From assembly GCF_021735935.1 (NCBI RefSeq), contig NZ_WMDZ01000001.1, positions 2,976,001 to 3,040,000 on the forward strand: DNA of 64,000 bases, in the 5' to 3' direction. Below the pieces are notes generated by a model. That model ran no database searches. It was not told where the DNA came from and was given only the letters and a program-made list of their open reading frames with translations. Positions 18,870 through 26,929 of the stretch are shown one piece after another (position 1 is the first letter of the stretch; every line of letters starts with the position of its first letter). Both the position numbers and the translations under genes were made by a program. Source of the stretch: Sulfitobacter sp. M39. Lineage in GTDB: Bacteria; Pseudomonadota; Alphaproteobacteria; Rhodobacterales; Rhodobacteraceae.

Positions 18870-18926
18870 GCAAGCTTTCTATAAAACCGTATCGCCACCC
18901 AGAACAGGCTGATATAGAACGGCCCT

Positions 18927-19547
18927 ATGTCACAGATAGAATCCCTTTTCGTCACCCGTCTTTACCGCGCCGCCCTGTCCGAGCACGGTCAACCCGTTGA
19001 TCCGGCCGAGCTGGAGGCCGCGTGCCTGTCCATCGCCGAGGATGACGAGGCCGGGCAGGAATGGTGCGAGGAACATGATTTCCCGGGCTACACCAGCTAT
19101 GCCTCGCTCACCGATCTGCCGTGGCGGTTCCCGATCTTCAAGACGGTGAAGAAAGCGCTGGATAAACATGTCAAAGCTTTTGCAAAGGAACTGGCGTTTG
19201 ATCTGGACGGGCGCAAGCTCAAGCTTGAAGACCTCTGGATTAACATCCTACCCGAAGGCGGTATCCATACGGCACATATCCATCCCCATTCGGTGATCTC
19301 CGGCACGACCTATGTGGCGATGCCCGAAGGCACGAGCGCGCTTAAGCTCGAGGATCCGCGGCTGCCGATGATGATGGCTGCCCCCGGTCGCAAGAAAGAC
19401 GCACCACGGGAGCTTCGCCAGTTCGTCTATGCGGAGCCCGTCGTCGGTGACGTGCTGCTTTGGGAAAGCTGGCTGCGGCACGAAGTCCCGATGAACATGT
19501 CCGAAGACGATCGAATCTCGGTCTCGTTCAACTACGCCTGGGGTTAA
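18927..19547 (+). CDS. Putative 2-oxoglutarate/Fe(II)-dependent oxygenase (2OG-FeII_Oxy_5 / TIGR02466-like)
   Basis: 206-residue soluble protein resembling the 2OG-FeII_Oxy_5 family. The double-stranded beta-helix core shows GGIHTAHIHPHSVISGTTYV with His114, His117 and His119, then VGDVLLWESWLRHEV with a distal His185 and DRISVSFNYAW with Arg196. These positions fit the two metal-binding faces and the 2-oxoglutarate-binding arginine. Such enzymes hydroxylate proteins or small molecules; the substrate is unknown. It is transcribed opposite to the ribosomal genes, between rpmC and rplP. The ribosome-binding site of ATG 18927 is weak. It ends convergently with the next gene, overlapping by 4 bp. 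Confidence 0.8.
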   Translation: MSQIESLFVTRLYRAALSEHGQPVDPAELEAACLSIAEDDEAGQEWCEEHDFPGYTSYASLTDLPWRFPIFKTVKKALDKHVKAFAKELAFDLDGRKLKLEDLWINILPEGGIHTAHIHPHSVISGTTYVAMPEGTSALKLEDPRLPMMMAAPGRKKDAPRELRQFVYAEPVVGDVLLWESWLRHEVPMNMSEDDRISVSFNYAWG

Positions 19548-19756
19548 CCACGTTTGAGCGGCGCTGCCTTGCGCGCCGCCTCTTGCTCTTTGATCGCGGC
19601 CTTTTCCTCTTTGGTCAGCTTATTGCCCCACTGATTATTGCTAAGCCCCAGATCATCCGGCATCGGCTTGGTCTTACCCTTTTTGATCGTACCCCCCTTA
19701 TCAAGAAACGCTTTGATCAGGTCTTCGTCGGTGGTAGGCTTGGGCACATGTTTCAT
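19544..19756 (-). CDS. Small hydrophilic protein of unknown function
   Basis: 70-residue, strongly charged protein (MKHVPKPTTDEDLIKAFLDKGG...APLKRG) with an N-terminal segment suggesting a short helix and a lysine/alanine-rich C-terminal helix. ATG 19756 has a GGAG-like site upstream. Its codon pattern and compact fit against the oxygenase gene (4-bp tail overlap) support a real gene. No function is recognised. Confidence 0.65.
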   Translation of the reverse strand: MKHVPKPTTDEDLIKAFLDKGGTIKKGKTKPMPDDLGLSNNQWGNKLTKEEKAAIKEQEAARKAAPLKRG

Positions 19757-19969
19757 GTCAGCTCCTATAGGCGGGTTAATCCGAGCCTATGCGCCACGCC
19801 TTGCGCTGGCTAGACCCTGCCCCCGCTTATTCATCATGCATTAATGTTTCAAAAATCGCGGGCTGGATCACGTCACCGCGGGTTCAGCAGCTTGTGACTA
19901 GGATTGCATGTGTCCCGGTGCCATCTCGACACCGTTACCGTAAACGATGCGCACATAAGGAAGCCCCAC

Positions 19970-20434
19970 GTGGATACCCCAAACCAAAGCCCCCTGCCCG
20001 CCCTTGCCCTTGCCGGTCTGGTCGGCGAACTCACATTCGAGGCCTACGCATGGCTCGCCTCTCCCGCCCTGTTCGGCGTCAAGCTAGAGCCCGCGAACCT
20101 GGTCATCGGGCTAAGCAAAAAGCTTTTAGGCCTCGACCTGACTTACGGCGCGGCCTTCGCCGTCCACTTCCTGATTGGCGCGTTAGGATTTGCAGCGGTG
20201 GTCTATCTGACCAAGCGGATGACACAGCTCGGCTATTTCGGCGCGGGTGCCCTGGCCGGCGTCATCTTGTGGTTTGTCGCCCAAGGTATTTTGGCACCGC
20301 TGATGGGGCGTAGCTTCATGATGGGTTTTGGTGCCTATACGCAGTCATCCTTCGTGGGGCACGTCGGTATGACGATTGTCATTGCGATGGTCTGGCAGAA
20401 GCTGGCGCGCCGCCCCGCCAAGCTGTTTACCTAA
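19970..20434 (+). CDS. Small integral membrane protein of unknown function
   Basis: 154 residues from a GTG at 19970 with AAGGAAG six bases upstream; the ORF opens to 19904 but the added residues are polar and lack a ribosome-binding site. About four hydrophobic spans are visible (around residues 8-30, 60-85, 90-112 and 120-145), and the tail is basic (KLARRPAKLF). No family is recognised. It ends 25 bp before a perfect bidirectional terminator shared with rplP. Confidence 0.7.
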   Translation: MDTPNQSPLPALALAGLVGELTFEAYAWLASPALFGVKLEPANLVIGLSKKLLGLDLTYGAAFAVHFLIGALGFAAVVYLTKRMTQLGYFGAGALAGVILWFVAQGILAPLMGRSFMMGFGAYTQSSFVGHVGMTIVIAMVWQKLARRPAKLFT

Positions 20435-20459
20435 ACCCCGCACCCACCCCGACAAAAAC

Positions 20460-20493
20460 AAAAGCCCCCGCTGAGAACTCAGCGGGGGCTTTT
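20460..20493. terminator. Bidirectional intrinsic terminator between the membrane-protein gene and rplP
   Basis: Perfect 15-bp inverted repeat (AAAAGCCCCCGCTGA, GAAC loop) with flanking A and T tracts on both sides, so it works on both strands. It lies 25 bp after the plus-strand gene and 36 bp after the rplP stop codon, giving a hard end to the rplB-rplP transcript. Confidence 0.93.
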
Positions 20494-20529
20494 CTATTCA
20501 TTCCTCCGACATGTGTCGAAGCGAAGGTC

Positions 20530-20943
20530 TTACCAATCTTCGCGTACAACGACGCGGGTTTTGATAGGCAGCTTCATCGCGGCAAGACGCAGAGCTTCTT
20601 GTGCAACGTCCTCGGCGACACCGTCGATTTCGAACATAACACGGCCTGGCTTGACCTTGCAGACCCAACGATCCACGGAACCCTTACCTTTACCCATACG
20701 AACTTCGATGGGCTTTGCGGTGACAGGTACATCCGGGAAAATACGGATCCAGACACGGCCTTGACGCTTCATGTGACGCGTCATGGCACGACGAGCAGCT
20801 TCGATCTGACGTGCAGTTACACGCTCGGGCTCGAGAGCCTTCAGACCGTAGGTACCAAAGTTCAGGTCAGACCCGCCCTTTGCCACACCTTTGATACGGC
20901 CTTTGTGCTGCTTGCGGAATTTAGTACGCTTTGGTTGTAGCAT
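20530..20943 (-). CDS. rplP: 50S ribosomal protein L16
   Basis: Large-subunit protein near the A site and 5S rRNA, 137 residues. The start [16 protein letters not shown] and the conserved loop VRMGKGKG are intact; the arginine there (residue 82) aligns with E. coli L16 Arg81, the residue hydroxylated by the oxygenase YcfD/RoxA. The gene ends the S10-type cluster at a strong terminator rather than continuing into rpmC. Confidence 0.98.
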   Translation of the reverse strand: MLQPKRTKFRKQHKGRIKGVAKGGSDLNFGTYGLKALEPERVTARQIEAARRAMTRHMKRQGRVWIRIFPDVPVTAKPIEVRMGKGKGSVDRWVCKVKPGRVMFEIDGVAEDVAQEALRLAAMKLPIKTRVVVREDW

Positions 20944-20956
20944 CTTTCATTCCCCC

Positions 20957-21664
20957 TTAGCGACGACCGCCGGCACCGCGTGGTGCTGGGCCGTCTTGCA
21001 TTTCTTGTGCCTTGCGGTCACGCGCAGCCGGGTCATGTTCCATGATCTCGCCTTTGAAGATCCAGGTTTTGATCCCGATGATGCCGTAAGCGGTCGACGC
21101 TTCAACATGCGCGTAATCGATGTCGGCACGCAGAGTGTGGAGCGGCACGCGGCCTTCACGGTACCATTCGGTACGCGCGATTTCTGCACCACCCAGACGG
21201 CCAGCAACGTTCACACGGATACCCAGGGCACCCATACGCATGGCGTTCTGTACCGCACGCTTCATGGCGCGACGGAAAGAGACCCGGCGTTCCAGCTGCT
21301 GTGCGATGGATTCACCAACAAGGGCTGCGTCCAGCTCTGGCTTGCGCACTTCAACGATGTTGAGGTGCAGGTCAGATTTGGTGATCTTGGCGATTTTCTG
21401 ACGCAGACCTTCGATGTCTGCACCTTTCTTGCCGATGATCACACCGGGGCGCGCTGTGTGGATCGTGACGCGGCACTTCTTGTGTGGGCGTTCGATGATC
21501 ACACGGGCGATACCGGCCTGTGCACATTCTTTCTTGATGAAGTCACGGATGGCGAGGTCTTCGAGCAGAAGATCACCATAGTCCTTCGTATCGGCGTACC
21601 AGCGGCTGTCCCAGGTGCGGTTGACCTGAAGACGCATACCGATCGGATTTACTTTGTTACCCAT
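20957..21664 (-). CDS. rpsC: 30S ribosomal protein S3
   Basis: Small-subunit head protein at the mRNA entry tunnel, 235 residues. The KH domain motif [13 protein letters not shown] and the C-terminal domain ([30 protein letters not shown]) are typical. The start shares a base with the rplV stop codon, implying coupled translation. Confidence 0.98.
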   Translation of the reverse strand: MGNKVNPIGMRLQVNRTWDSRWYADTKDYGDLLLEDLAIRDFIKKECAQAGIARVIIERPHKKCRVTIHTARPGVIIGKKGADIEGLRQKIAKITKSDLHLNIVEVRKPELDAALVGESIAQQLERRVSFRRAMKRAVQNAMRMGALGIRVNVAGRLGGAEIARTEWYREGRVPLHTLRADIDYAHVEASTAYGIIGIKTWIFKGEIMEHDPAARDRKAQEMQDGPAPRGAGGRR

Positions 21665-22044
21665 CAGGCTTGCTCCTCAACTTGACGCACGACAATCGTG
21701 ATTTCCGAAAACGGCTTGATGATCTTGCCGAAACGGCCACGCGCACGTGGACGACCACGCTTCATGATCAGGTTCTTGCCGACATATGCTTCGGCAACGA
21801 CCAGTTCATCCACGTCAAGGTTGTGGTTGTTTTCGCCGTTCGCGATGGCGGACTGAAGGCATTTCTTCACGTCCTGTGCGATCCGCTTTTTCGAGAAGGT
21901 CAGGTCCGTCAGGGCCTTGTCTACCTTCTTGCCACGGATCATCGCGGCGACGAGGTTCAGTTTCTGCGGGCTTGTGCGAAGCATGCGCAGTTTTGCACGG
22001 GCTTCGTTGTCAGCCACGCGGCGGGGATTTTTATCCTTGCTCAT
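21664..22044 (-). CDS. rplV: 50S ribosomal protein L22
   Basis: Protein whose beta-hairpin lines the nascent-peptide tunnel, 126 residues. The hairpin segment [18 protein letters not shown] is present with no macrolide-type deletion. It starts 3 bp after rpsS. Confidence 0.98.
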   Translation of the reverse strand: MSKDKNPRRVADNEARAKLRMLRTSPQKLNLVAAMIRGKKVDKALTDLTFSKKRIAQDVKKCLQSAIANGENNHNLDVDELVVAEAYVGKNLIMKRGRPRARGRFGKIIKPFSEITIVVRQVEEQA

Positions 22045-22047
22045 GGC

Positions 22048-22326
22048 TTATTTCCGCTTCGCTTTTTTGTCAGCTGCGTGACCATAATAGGTGCGAGTTG
22101 GCGAATACTCACCAAACTTCTGACCGATCATTTCTTCGCTGACGTTTACTGGGATGTGCTTGTGACCGTTGTACACGCCGAACGTCAGGCCAACAAACTG
22201 TGGCAGGATCGTGGAACGGCGCGACCAGATTTTGATCACTTCGCTGCGACCGCTTTCGCGGGAGGCTTCGGCCTTCTTGAGGACATAAGAGTCAACAAAA
22301 GGACCTTTCCATACTGAACGAGACAT
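22048..22326 (-). CDS. rpsS: 30S ribosomal protein S19
   Basis: Small-subunit head protein contacting the A-site finger, 92 residues, [12 protein letters not shown] to KKAKRK. Conserved [13 protein letters not shown] motif appears as [15 protein letters not shown]. It begins 3 bp after rplB. Confidence 0.98.
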   Translation of the reverse strand: MSRSVWKGPFVDSYVLKKAEASRESGRSEVIKIWSRRSTILPQFVGLTFGVYNGHKHIPVNVSEEMIGQKFGEYSPTRTYYGHAADKKAKRK

Positions 22327-22329
22327 CTA

Positions 22330-23172
22330 TTAACGCCCCTTCTTCTTGGCGTGGCGCGAGCGTAGGATAAGCTTGCTGGACGCTTTGTTCTTGTTGCGGG
22401 TTTTTGCACCCTTTGTGGGCTTGCCCCAAGGCGTAACAGGGTGACGACCACCCGATGTACGGCCTTCACCACCACCGTGAGGGTGGTCGATCGGGTTCAT
22501 AACAACACCACGTACCGAAGGGCGGATACCCTTGTGACGCATGCGGCCCGCTTTACCGTAGTTCTGGTTGGAGTTGTCAGGGTTGGACACGGCACCAACG
22601 GTGGCCATGCATTCCTGACGCACCAGACGCAGTTCGCCCGAGGACAAACGGATCTGAGCGTATCCACCATCACGGCCTACGAACTGTGCGTAGGTACCGG
22701 CGGCGCGTGCGATCTGGCCGCCTTTGCCTGGCTTCATTTCGATGTTGTGAACGATTGTACCGATTGGCATGCCCGAAAATGGCATAGCGTTCCCAGGCTT
22801 GATGTCGGCCTTGGCCGAGGAAATCACCTTGTCGCCAACAGCGATACGCTGTGGGGCCAGGATGTAAGCCTGTTCGCCGTCTTCGTACTGGATCAGTGCG
22901 ATGAATGCGGTCCGGTTAGGGTCATATTCGATACGTGCGACAACCGCGGACATGTCCAGCTTGTTGCGCTTGAAATCGACGATACGGTAAAGGCGCTTTG
23001 CCCCACCGCCTGTGCGACGCATTGTGATCCGTCCGGTGTTGTTCCGACCGCCAGATTTGGTCAAACCCTGTGTAAGGGATTTGACCGGGCGGCCTTTCCA
23101 AAGCTCCGAACGGTCGATCAGTACCAGCCCACGCTGGCCTGGCGTCGTCGGTTTGTACGACTTGAGTGCCAT
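22330..23172 (-). CDS. rplB: 50S ribosomal protein L2
   Basis: Essential protein near the peptidyl-transferase centre, 280 residues from ATG 23172 ([15 protein letters not shown]); the longer ORF is rejected. The catalytic-region loop with the conserved histidine is visible in [20 protein letters not shown]. It begins a sub-cluster after the DUF1206 insertion, with its own candidate promoter and a leader hairpin. Confidence 0.98.
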   Translation of the reverse strand: MALKSYKPTTPGQRGLVLIDRSELWKGRPVKSLTQGLTKSGGRNNTGRITMRRTGGGAKRLYRIVDFKRNKLDMSAVVARIEYDPNRTAFIALIQYEDGEQAYILAPQRIAVGDKVISSAKADIKPGNAMPFSGMPIGTIVHNIEMKPGKGGQIARAAGTYAQFVGRDGGYAQIRLSSGELRLVRQECMATVGAVSNPDNSNQNYGKAGRMRHKGIRPSVRGVVMNPIDHPHGGGEGRTSGGRHPVTPWGKPTKGAKTRNKNKASSKLILRSRHAKKKGR

Positions 23173-23328
23173 GTTCTCTGTCTTCCGTTTTGCTTGTCCC
23201 CGGCCCCGTCGTGATGGCACCGAGATGGTTGTAGGGCCCCGAAGGTCCCCAATTTGAAATGCCAGACAAAGAACCCCTTTGCCCGACGTTGCGCGTGGCT
23301 AGAACTCACCAATGCGCAAAACGACACA

Positions 23329-23348
23329 GCCCCGGACGAATCCGGGGC
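23329..23348 (-). repeat. Hairpin in the rplB upstream region
   Basis: 8-bp perfect stem GCCCCGGA closed by a TTCG tetraloop as read on the minus strand. It lies downstream of the candidate rplB promoter, so it would be in the rplB leader RNA; alternatively it is a weak terminator for the DUF1206 gene (TGTGTCGTTTTG follows). Confidence 0.5.
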
Positions 23349-23362
23349 ACTGCCGATGGGGT

Positions 23363-23391
23363 CGTTTAGGGGAGGATCAGCCGAGGGTCAA
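23363..23391 (-). promoter_or_regulatory. Candidate promoter of rplB-rpsS-rplV-rpsC-rplP
   Basis: TTGACC at 23386-23391 and TAAACG at 23363-23368 with a 17-bp spacer, just after the DUF1206 stop codon, reading towards rplB. The predicted leader is about 185 nt and contains the 23329-23348 hairpin. Confidence 0.5.
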
Positions 23392-23444
23392 GGGAGCGTT
23401 CGGGAATAGTCGGGAAAACCCAACGTAGACCTACGCGGCACCCT

Positions 23445-24320
23445 TCAGGACGCCATCGCCTTGACCTTGCGCGCGACGCTTTCAACCGACGGGTCGGCAG
23501 CCTTCGGTACAATACGGTAGACCGCATTCACAAAGCAGAACAGCGAAAACATCAGCAATCCGGCACAGAGCAGCCCGACCAGCACGCGCCCGTAGGCCTG
23601 CTGGTGCAACCACTCAAACGCCGCGTCAATGCCACCTGCGCTCGACGCATTCGCACTTATCGCGGCATAGGCAATTAGACCACCGATGATCAGCACCACG
23701 ACGCCCTGCGCAGCCACGCCGATACGCAATAGCGGGTTCCAATGCATGGTAAAGTGGTTCGCTTCCAGATGCTCGCGATACGACTGCGACGCTGCCTTGT
23801 AGAAATAGTAGAACCCCGTGCCCATCGTCGCCAGACCGATCCCGCCCACGACCCACACGCCCGCTGTCGTTTGCAGAAACTGGTTCAGCAGCTCCTTGCT
23901 GCTTGAACCGGAGGACGCCACCCCCAGCACCGTCACAGCCAGCGCACCGATGGCGCCGTGGATCAGGCCGGTGACCAGCATGCCAAACCGCGCAACGATG
24001 CCCTTGGCCCCGCTGCCATATGCCTCAAGGTCCCAAAAGCTATCAACTGCGCGCCAGATCGCATAGGCGAACATGCCCGTGGCGATCGCGAAGATCACTG
24101 CAAACCCCGTAGCGCCGTCTAGTGACTGCAGCGTCGATTTGGTGCCTTCGGCCTGACCACCAGATACAACGGACCAGAGCGACAGCCCGGCCACGACAAG
24201 GTAAACCAAGCCACGCCCAGCATAGCCCGTCCGCATGATCGGTACGGCCCAGGCGAAGTCGTCTGGATCGACGTCGGACAGGATCTGGGATCGGGCGGAC
24301 TGGGCGGAGTTGATCGACAT
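23445..24320 (-). CDS. DUF1206 family membrane protein
   Basis: 291-residue inner-membrane protein, start ATG 24320 (MSINSAQSARSQ). It has six hydrophobic spans in three repeated pairs; the repeats share an R-T/I-G-Y-A-G-R-G or similar motif before the first span (IMRTGYAGRGLVYLVVAGLS, VARFGMLVTGLIHGAIGALA, LLRIGVAAQGVVVLIIGGLI), which is the DUF1206 architecture. Function unknown. It is inserted in the same orientation between rplW and rplB, with a terminator upstream (rplW) and a promoter for rplB downstream, so it is probably its own transcription unit. Confidence 0.88.
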   Translation of the reverse strand: MSINSAQSARSQILSDVDPDDFAWAVPIMRTGYAGRGLVYLVVAGLSLWSVVSGGQAEGTKSTLQSLDGATGFAVIFAIATGMFAYAIWRAVDSFWDLEAYGSGAKGIVARFGMLVTGLIHGAIGALAVTVLGVASSGSSSKELLNQFLQTTAGVWVVGGIGLATMGTGFYYFYKAASQSYREHLEANHFTMHWNPLLRIGVAAQGVVVLIIGGLIAYAAISANASSAGGIDAAFEWLHQQAYGRVLVGLLCAGLLMFSLFCFVNAVYRIVPKAADPSVESVARKVKAMAS

Positions 24321-24467
24321 AGTGATGCTATCCCTTCGGGCAAAGCCGGCCCCCATTCAGCGGGGCCATTCCTTTGACGTGATGTGCAGGGTCAACGCAC
24401 CGTAGGTCGGCAAGTTCCCGCTCGACATGCGCAGCGGGTATCATGCAGGCACCACCGCCTCGAAAAC

Positions 24468-24503
24468 GGAAAAGGCCCCCCGCCTTGCAGCGAGGGGCCC
24501 TTT
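24468..24503 (-). terminator. Intrinsic terminator of rplW
   Basis: GC-rich imperfect stem (AAAGG-GCCCC... pairing with GGGGGC-CTTT) followed by TTTTCC on the minus strand, 22 bp after the rplW stop codon. It ends the rpsJ-rplC-rplD-rplW transcript. Confidence 0.75.
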
Positions 24504-24524
24504 AACTTTTACGTCCAGGCTGAC

Positions 24525-24821
24525 TTACAGACCGGTGGATACGTCGATCGAGTTACCTTCTTCGAGCGTAACGTAAGCCTTTTTCACGTCTTTCCGGCGA
24601 CCCATCTGGCCACGGAAACGCTTTGCCTTGCCTTTGGTGATGGTCGTGTTCACGGCCTTCACCTTAACACCAAAGAGAGCTTCAACAGCTTCTTTGATCA
24701 TTGGCTTGTTGCTGTCGATCGCAACTTCGAAAACGACTGCATTGTGCTCGGAAGCCATTGTCGCTTTTTCAGTGATGATCGGCTTACGGATCACATCGTA
24801 ATGTTCGTGCTTGGCGCTCAT
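24525..24821 (-). CDS. rplW: 50S ribosomal protein L23
   Basis: Tunnel-exit protein and docking site for trigger factor and SRP, 98 residues. [37 protein letters not shown] and the RNA-contacting [15 protein letters not shown] are typical. It overlaps rplD by 4 bp (ATGA). Confidence 0.98.
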   Translation of the reverse strand: MSAKHEHYDVIRKPIITEKATMASEHNAVVFEVAIDSNKPMIKEAVEALFGVKVKAVNTTITKGKAKRFRGQMGRRKDVKKAYVTLEEGNSIDVSTGL

Positions 24822-25435
24822 TTCAAACGGGCCTCCAGTGCTTCGATCCCCGCTTTGGTGATCACGAGAGTGTCACGCTTGAGGATGTCATAGACGTTTG
24901 CACCCATCGTCGGCAGGATATCCAGACCTTCGATGTTGCGCGCGGCTTGCAAGAAGTTCTCATTTACCGAGGCACCGTCGATGATCAACGCGCGCTTCCA
25001 GCCCAGGTTCTTAACCTGTTTGGCCAAAGCAGCTGTTTTCCCATCGGATGTGACATCGTCGATGATGACCAGGTTGCCGGTTTTTGCCTTGGAAGACAAA
25101 GCGTGGCGCAGACCCAGTTTGCGGAACTTCTTGGTCAGGTCGTGACCGTGGCTACGAGGGGTTGGACCCTTGTAGATACCACCCGAACGGAAGATCGGTG
25201 CAGAACGTGCGCCGTGACGTGCGCCGCCGGTGCCTTTCTGGCGATAGATCTTCTTGGTCGAATAGCTGACCTCGGACCGTGTCTTGACCTTGTGCGTACC
25301 CTGCTGCGCGTTGTTACGCTGCCAGCGGACAACACGGTGCAGAATGTCGGCGCGTGGCTCAAGACCGAACAGGGCCTCGTCCAGGTCTACCGAACCGGCT
25401 GCGCCGCCGTCGAGTTTGATGACATCAAGTTTCAT
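24818..25435 (-). CDS. rplD: 50S ribosomal protein L4
   Basis: Tunnel-lining protein with a long internal loop ([25 protein letters not shown]), 205 residues. In enterobacteria L4 autoregulates the S10 operon by acting on its leader; the rpsJ leader here is short (about 115 nt) and no equivalent structure was resolved. It overlaps rplC by 4 bp. Confidence 0.98.
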   Translation of the reverse strand: MKLDVIKLDGGAAGSVDLDEALFGLEPRADILHRVVRWQRNNAQQGTHKVKTRSEVSYSTKKIYRQKGTGGARHGARSAPIFRSGGIYKGPTPRSHGHDLTKKFRKLGLRHALSSKAKTGNLVIIDDVTSDGKTAALAKQVKNLGWKRALIIDGASVNENFLQAARNIEGLDILPTMGANVYDILKRDTLVITKAGIEALEARLK

Positions 25436-26274
25436 TCGTCACCTTCCTTCTTGTCCGACTCAATGGATGCTTCGGCTTCGGCAAGTGCGGCAGCTTCGGT
25501 CGCTGCTTGCTCTTCTGCCAAGCGTGCTGCTTCTGCTTCGGCCTCTGCAGCGGCGGCTGCTGCGGCTTCTTCAGCGGCTTTCGCGGCTTCGTCAGCGGCG
25601 GATTTCAAAGCGGCCGGCAGGATCGCGTCTTCGGGGAACGGCTTTTTCACCGCGTCCTTAACAGTCACCCAACCACCTTTGGAGCCTGGCACGGCGCCTT
25701 TGACCATGATCAGACCGCGTGCGCTGTCGGTTTTGACAACTTCGAGGTTCTGCGTGGTAACACGGGCAGCACCCATGTGACCGGCCATTTTCTTGCCTTT
25801 GAAAACCTTGCCTGGATCCTGACACTGACCTGTCGAACCATGCGAACGGTGAGAGATCGAAACACCGTGTGTCGCACGCAGACCGCCAAAGTTGTGGCGT
25901 TTCATCGCACCGGCAAAACCTTTACCGATGGAGGTGCCTGCAACGTCAACATACTGACCAGCAAAGTAGTGATCGGCGATGATTTCTTCGCCAACGTTCA
26001 ACATGGCTTCTGGGTCGATACGGAATTCCGCGACCTTACGCTTTGGTTCAACCTTTGCAGCTGCAAAGTGACCGCGCATGGCTTGCGATGTCCGCTTAAC
26101 CTTGGCTGTACCTGCGCCGAGCTGAACAGCTGTGTAGCCGTCCCGTTCGATGGTACGCTGAGCAACAACCTGAAGTTTGTCGAGCTGAAGAACGGTCACA
26201 GGAATCTGCTTGCCGTCTTCCATGAACAAACGGGTCATGCCCATCTTTTTTGCAATAACGCCTGAGCGCAACAT
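25432..26274 (-). CDS. rplC: 50S ribosomal protein L3 with Ala/Glu-rich C-terminal tail
   Basis: Early-assembly protein whose central loop reaches the peptidyl-transferase centre. The core (residues 1-215) is normal, with GSTGQ placing the methylatable glutamine at residue 150, as in E. coli L3. Residues about 220-280 form an extra low-complexity tail made almost only of Ala and Glu with a few Lys/Arg, probably one long surface helix. Total 280 residues against about 209 in E. coli. No frameshift is seen; the stop overlaps rplD as ATGA. Confidence 0.97.
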   Translation of the reverse strand: MLRSGVIAKKMGMTRLFMEDGKQIPVTVLQLDKLQVVAQRTIERDGYTAVQLGAGTAKVKRTSQAMRGHFAAAKVEPKRKVAEFRIDPEAMLNVGEEIIADHYFAGQYVDVAGTSIGKGFAGAMKRHNFGGLRATHGVSISHRSHGSTGQCQDPGKVFKGKKMAGHMGAARVTTQNLEVVKTDSARGLIMVKGAVPGSKGGWVTVKDAVKKPFPEDAILPAALKSAADEAAKAAEEAAAAAAAEAEAEAARLAEEQAATEAAALAEAEASIESDKKEGDE

Positions 26275-26292
26275 ATTATTACCCTCCTACGC

Positions 26293-26610
26293 TTATGACT
26301 GCAGCTTGATCTCGACGTCCACACCAGCGGCCAGGTCGAGCTTCATCAGCGCGTCCACGGTCTGGGGGGTCGGATCAACGATATCCAGCAGACGCTTGTG
26401 CGTGCGGATTTCGAACTGGTCACGGGATTTCTTGTCAACGTGTGGGCCACGCAGAACTGTGAATTTCTCGATCTTGTTCGGCAGCGGGATTGGGCCGCGA
26501 ACAGATGCACCGGTACGCTTGGCGGTGTTAACGATTTCCTGTGTGGACGCATCCAGCACGCGGTAATCGAACGCCTTCAAACGGATGCGGATATTTTGGC
26601 TTTGTGCCAT
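26293..26610 (-). CDS. rpsJ: 30S ribosomal protein S10 (NusE)
   Basis: Small-subunit head protein that also partners NusB and NusG in antitermination, 105 residues. [16 protein letters not shown] and [29 protein letters not shown] are typical. It is first in the S10 cluster, about 115 nt after a good sigma70-like promoter. Confidence 0.98.
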   Translation of the reverse strand: MAQSQNIRIRLKAFDYRVLDASTQEIVNTAKRTGASVRGPIPLPNKIEKFTVLRGPHVDKKSRDQFEIRTHKRLLDIVDPTPQTVDALMKLDLAAGVDVEIKLQS

Positions 26611-26732
26611 ATGTCATCATCCCTCATTGGGAGTAGAAACGAAGAGGAAGAGACGCCTCATCACGGCCCTTCATTGCGTTTTGTCGTAAATCAAACGGGG
26701 CGCGTAAAAACGCACCCCGCTGAGACTTGGGC

Positions 26733-26761
26733 TCTATAGGTCGAGTCGCGCCATGTGGCAA
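26733..26761 (-). promoter_or_regulatory. Promoter of rpsJ-rplC-rplD-rplW
   Basis: TTGCCA at 26756-26761 and TATAGA at 26733-26738, 17-bp spacer, minus strand. It lies in the 319-bp tuf-rpsJ gap, downstream of the tuf terminator. Nothing else was recognised in that gap. Confidence 0.68.
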
Positions 26762-26859
26762 GGGGGGAATCCGAGGTTTCGCTCAAATCCGCCCAGTACG
26801 ACCGCCATCCGCGGTCAAAACAGTCGTGTCACAGCCAGCAACGCCCGCCCCCAGACAAA

Positions 26860-26890
26860 GAAAAAGGCCGCCCCGATTGGGAGCGGCCTT
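26860..26890 (-). terminator. Intrinsic terminator of the first tuf gene
   Basis: AAGGCCGC/GCGGCCTT stem with an inner CCC/GGG pairing, followed by TTTTTC on the minus strand. The terminator and its flanks (26841-26896) are identical over 56 bp to the one after the second tuf gene (46315-46370). Confidence 0.9.
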
Positions 26891-26929
26891 CGCGTTCATG
26901 CCGGTTAGCGGGGTGACCCGCGGGTCGGC

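Noticed and set aside
18879..18926. TATAAA-like promoter for the oxygenase gene on the plus strand
   Set aside because: TATAAA at 18880-18885 and TATAGA at 18913-18918 have no acceptable -35 hexamer at 16-18 bp, so no promoter is called.
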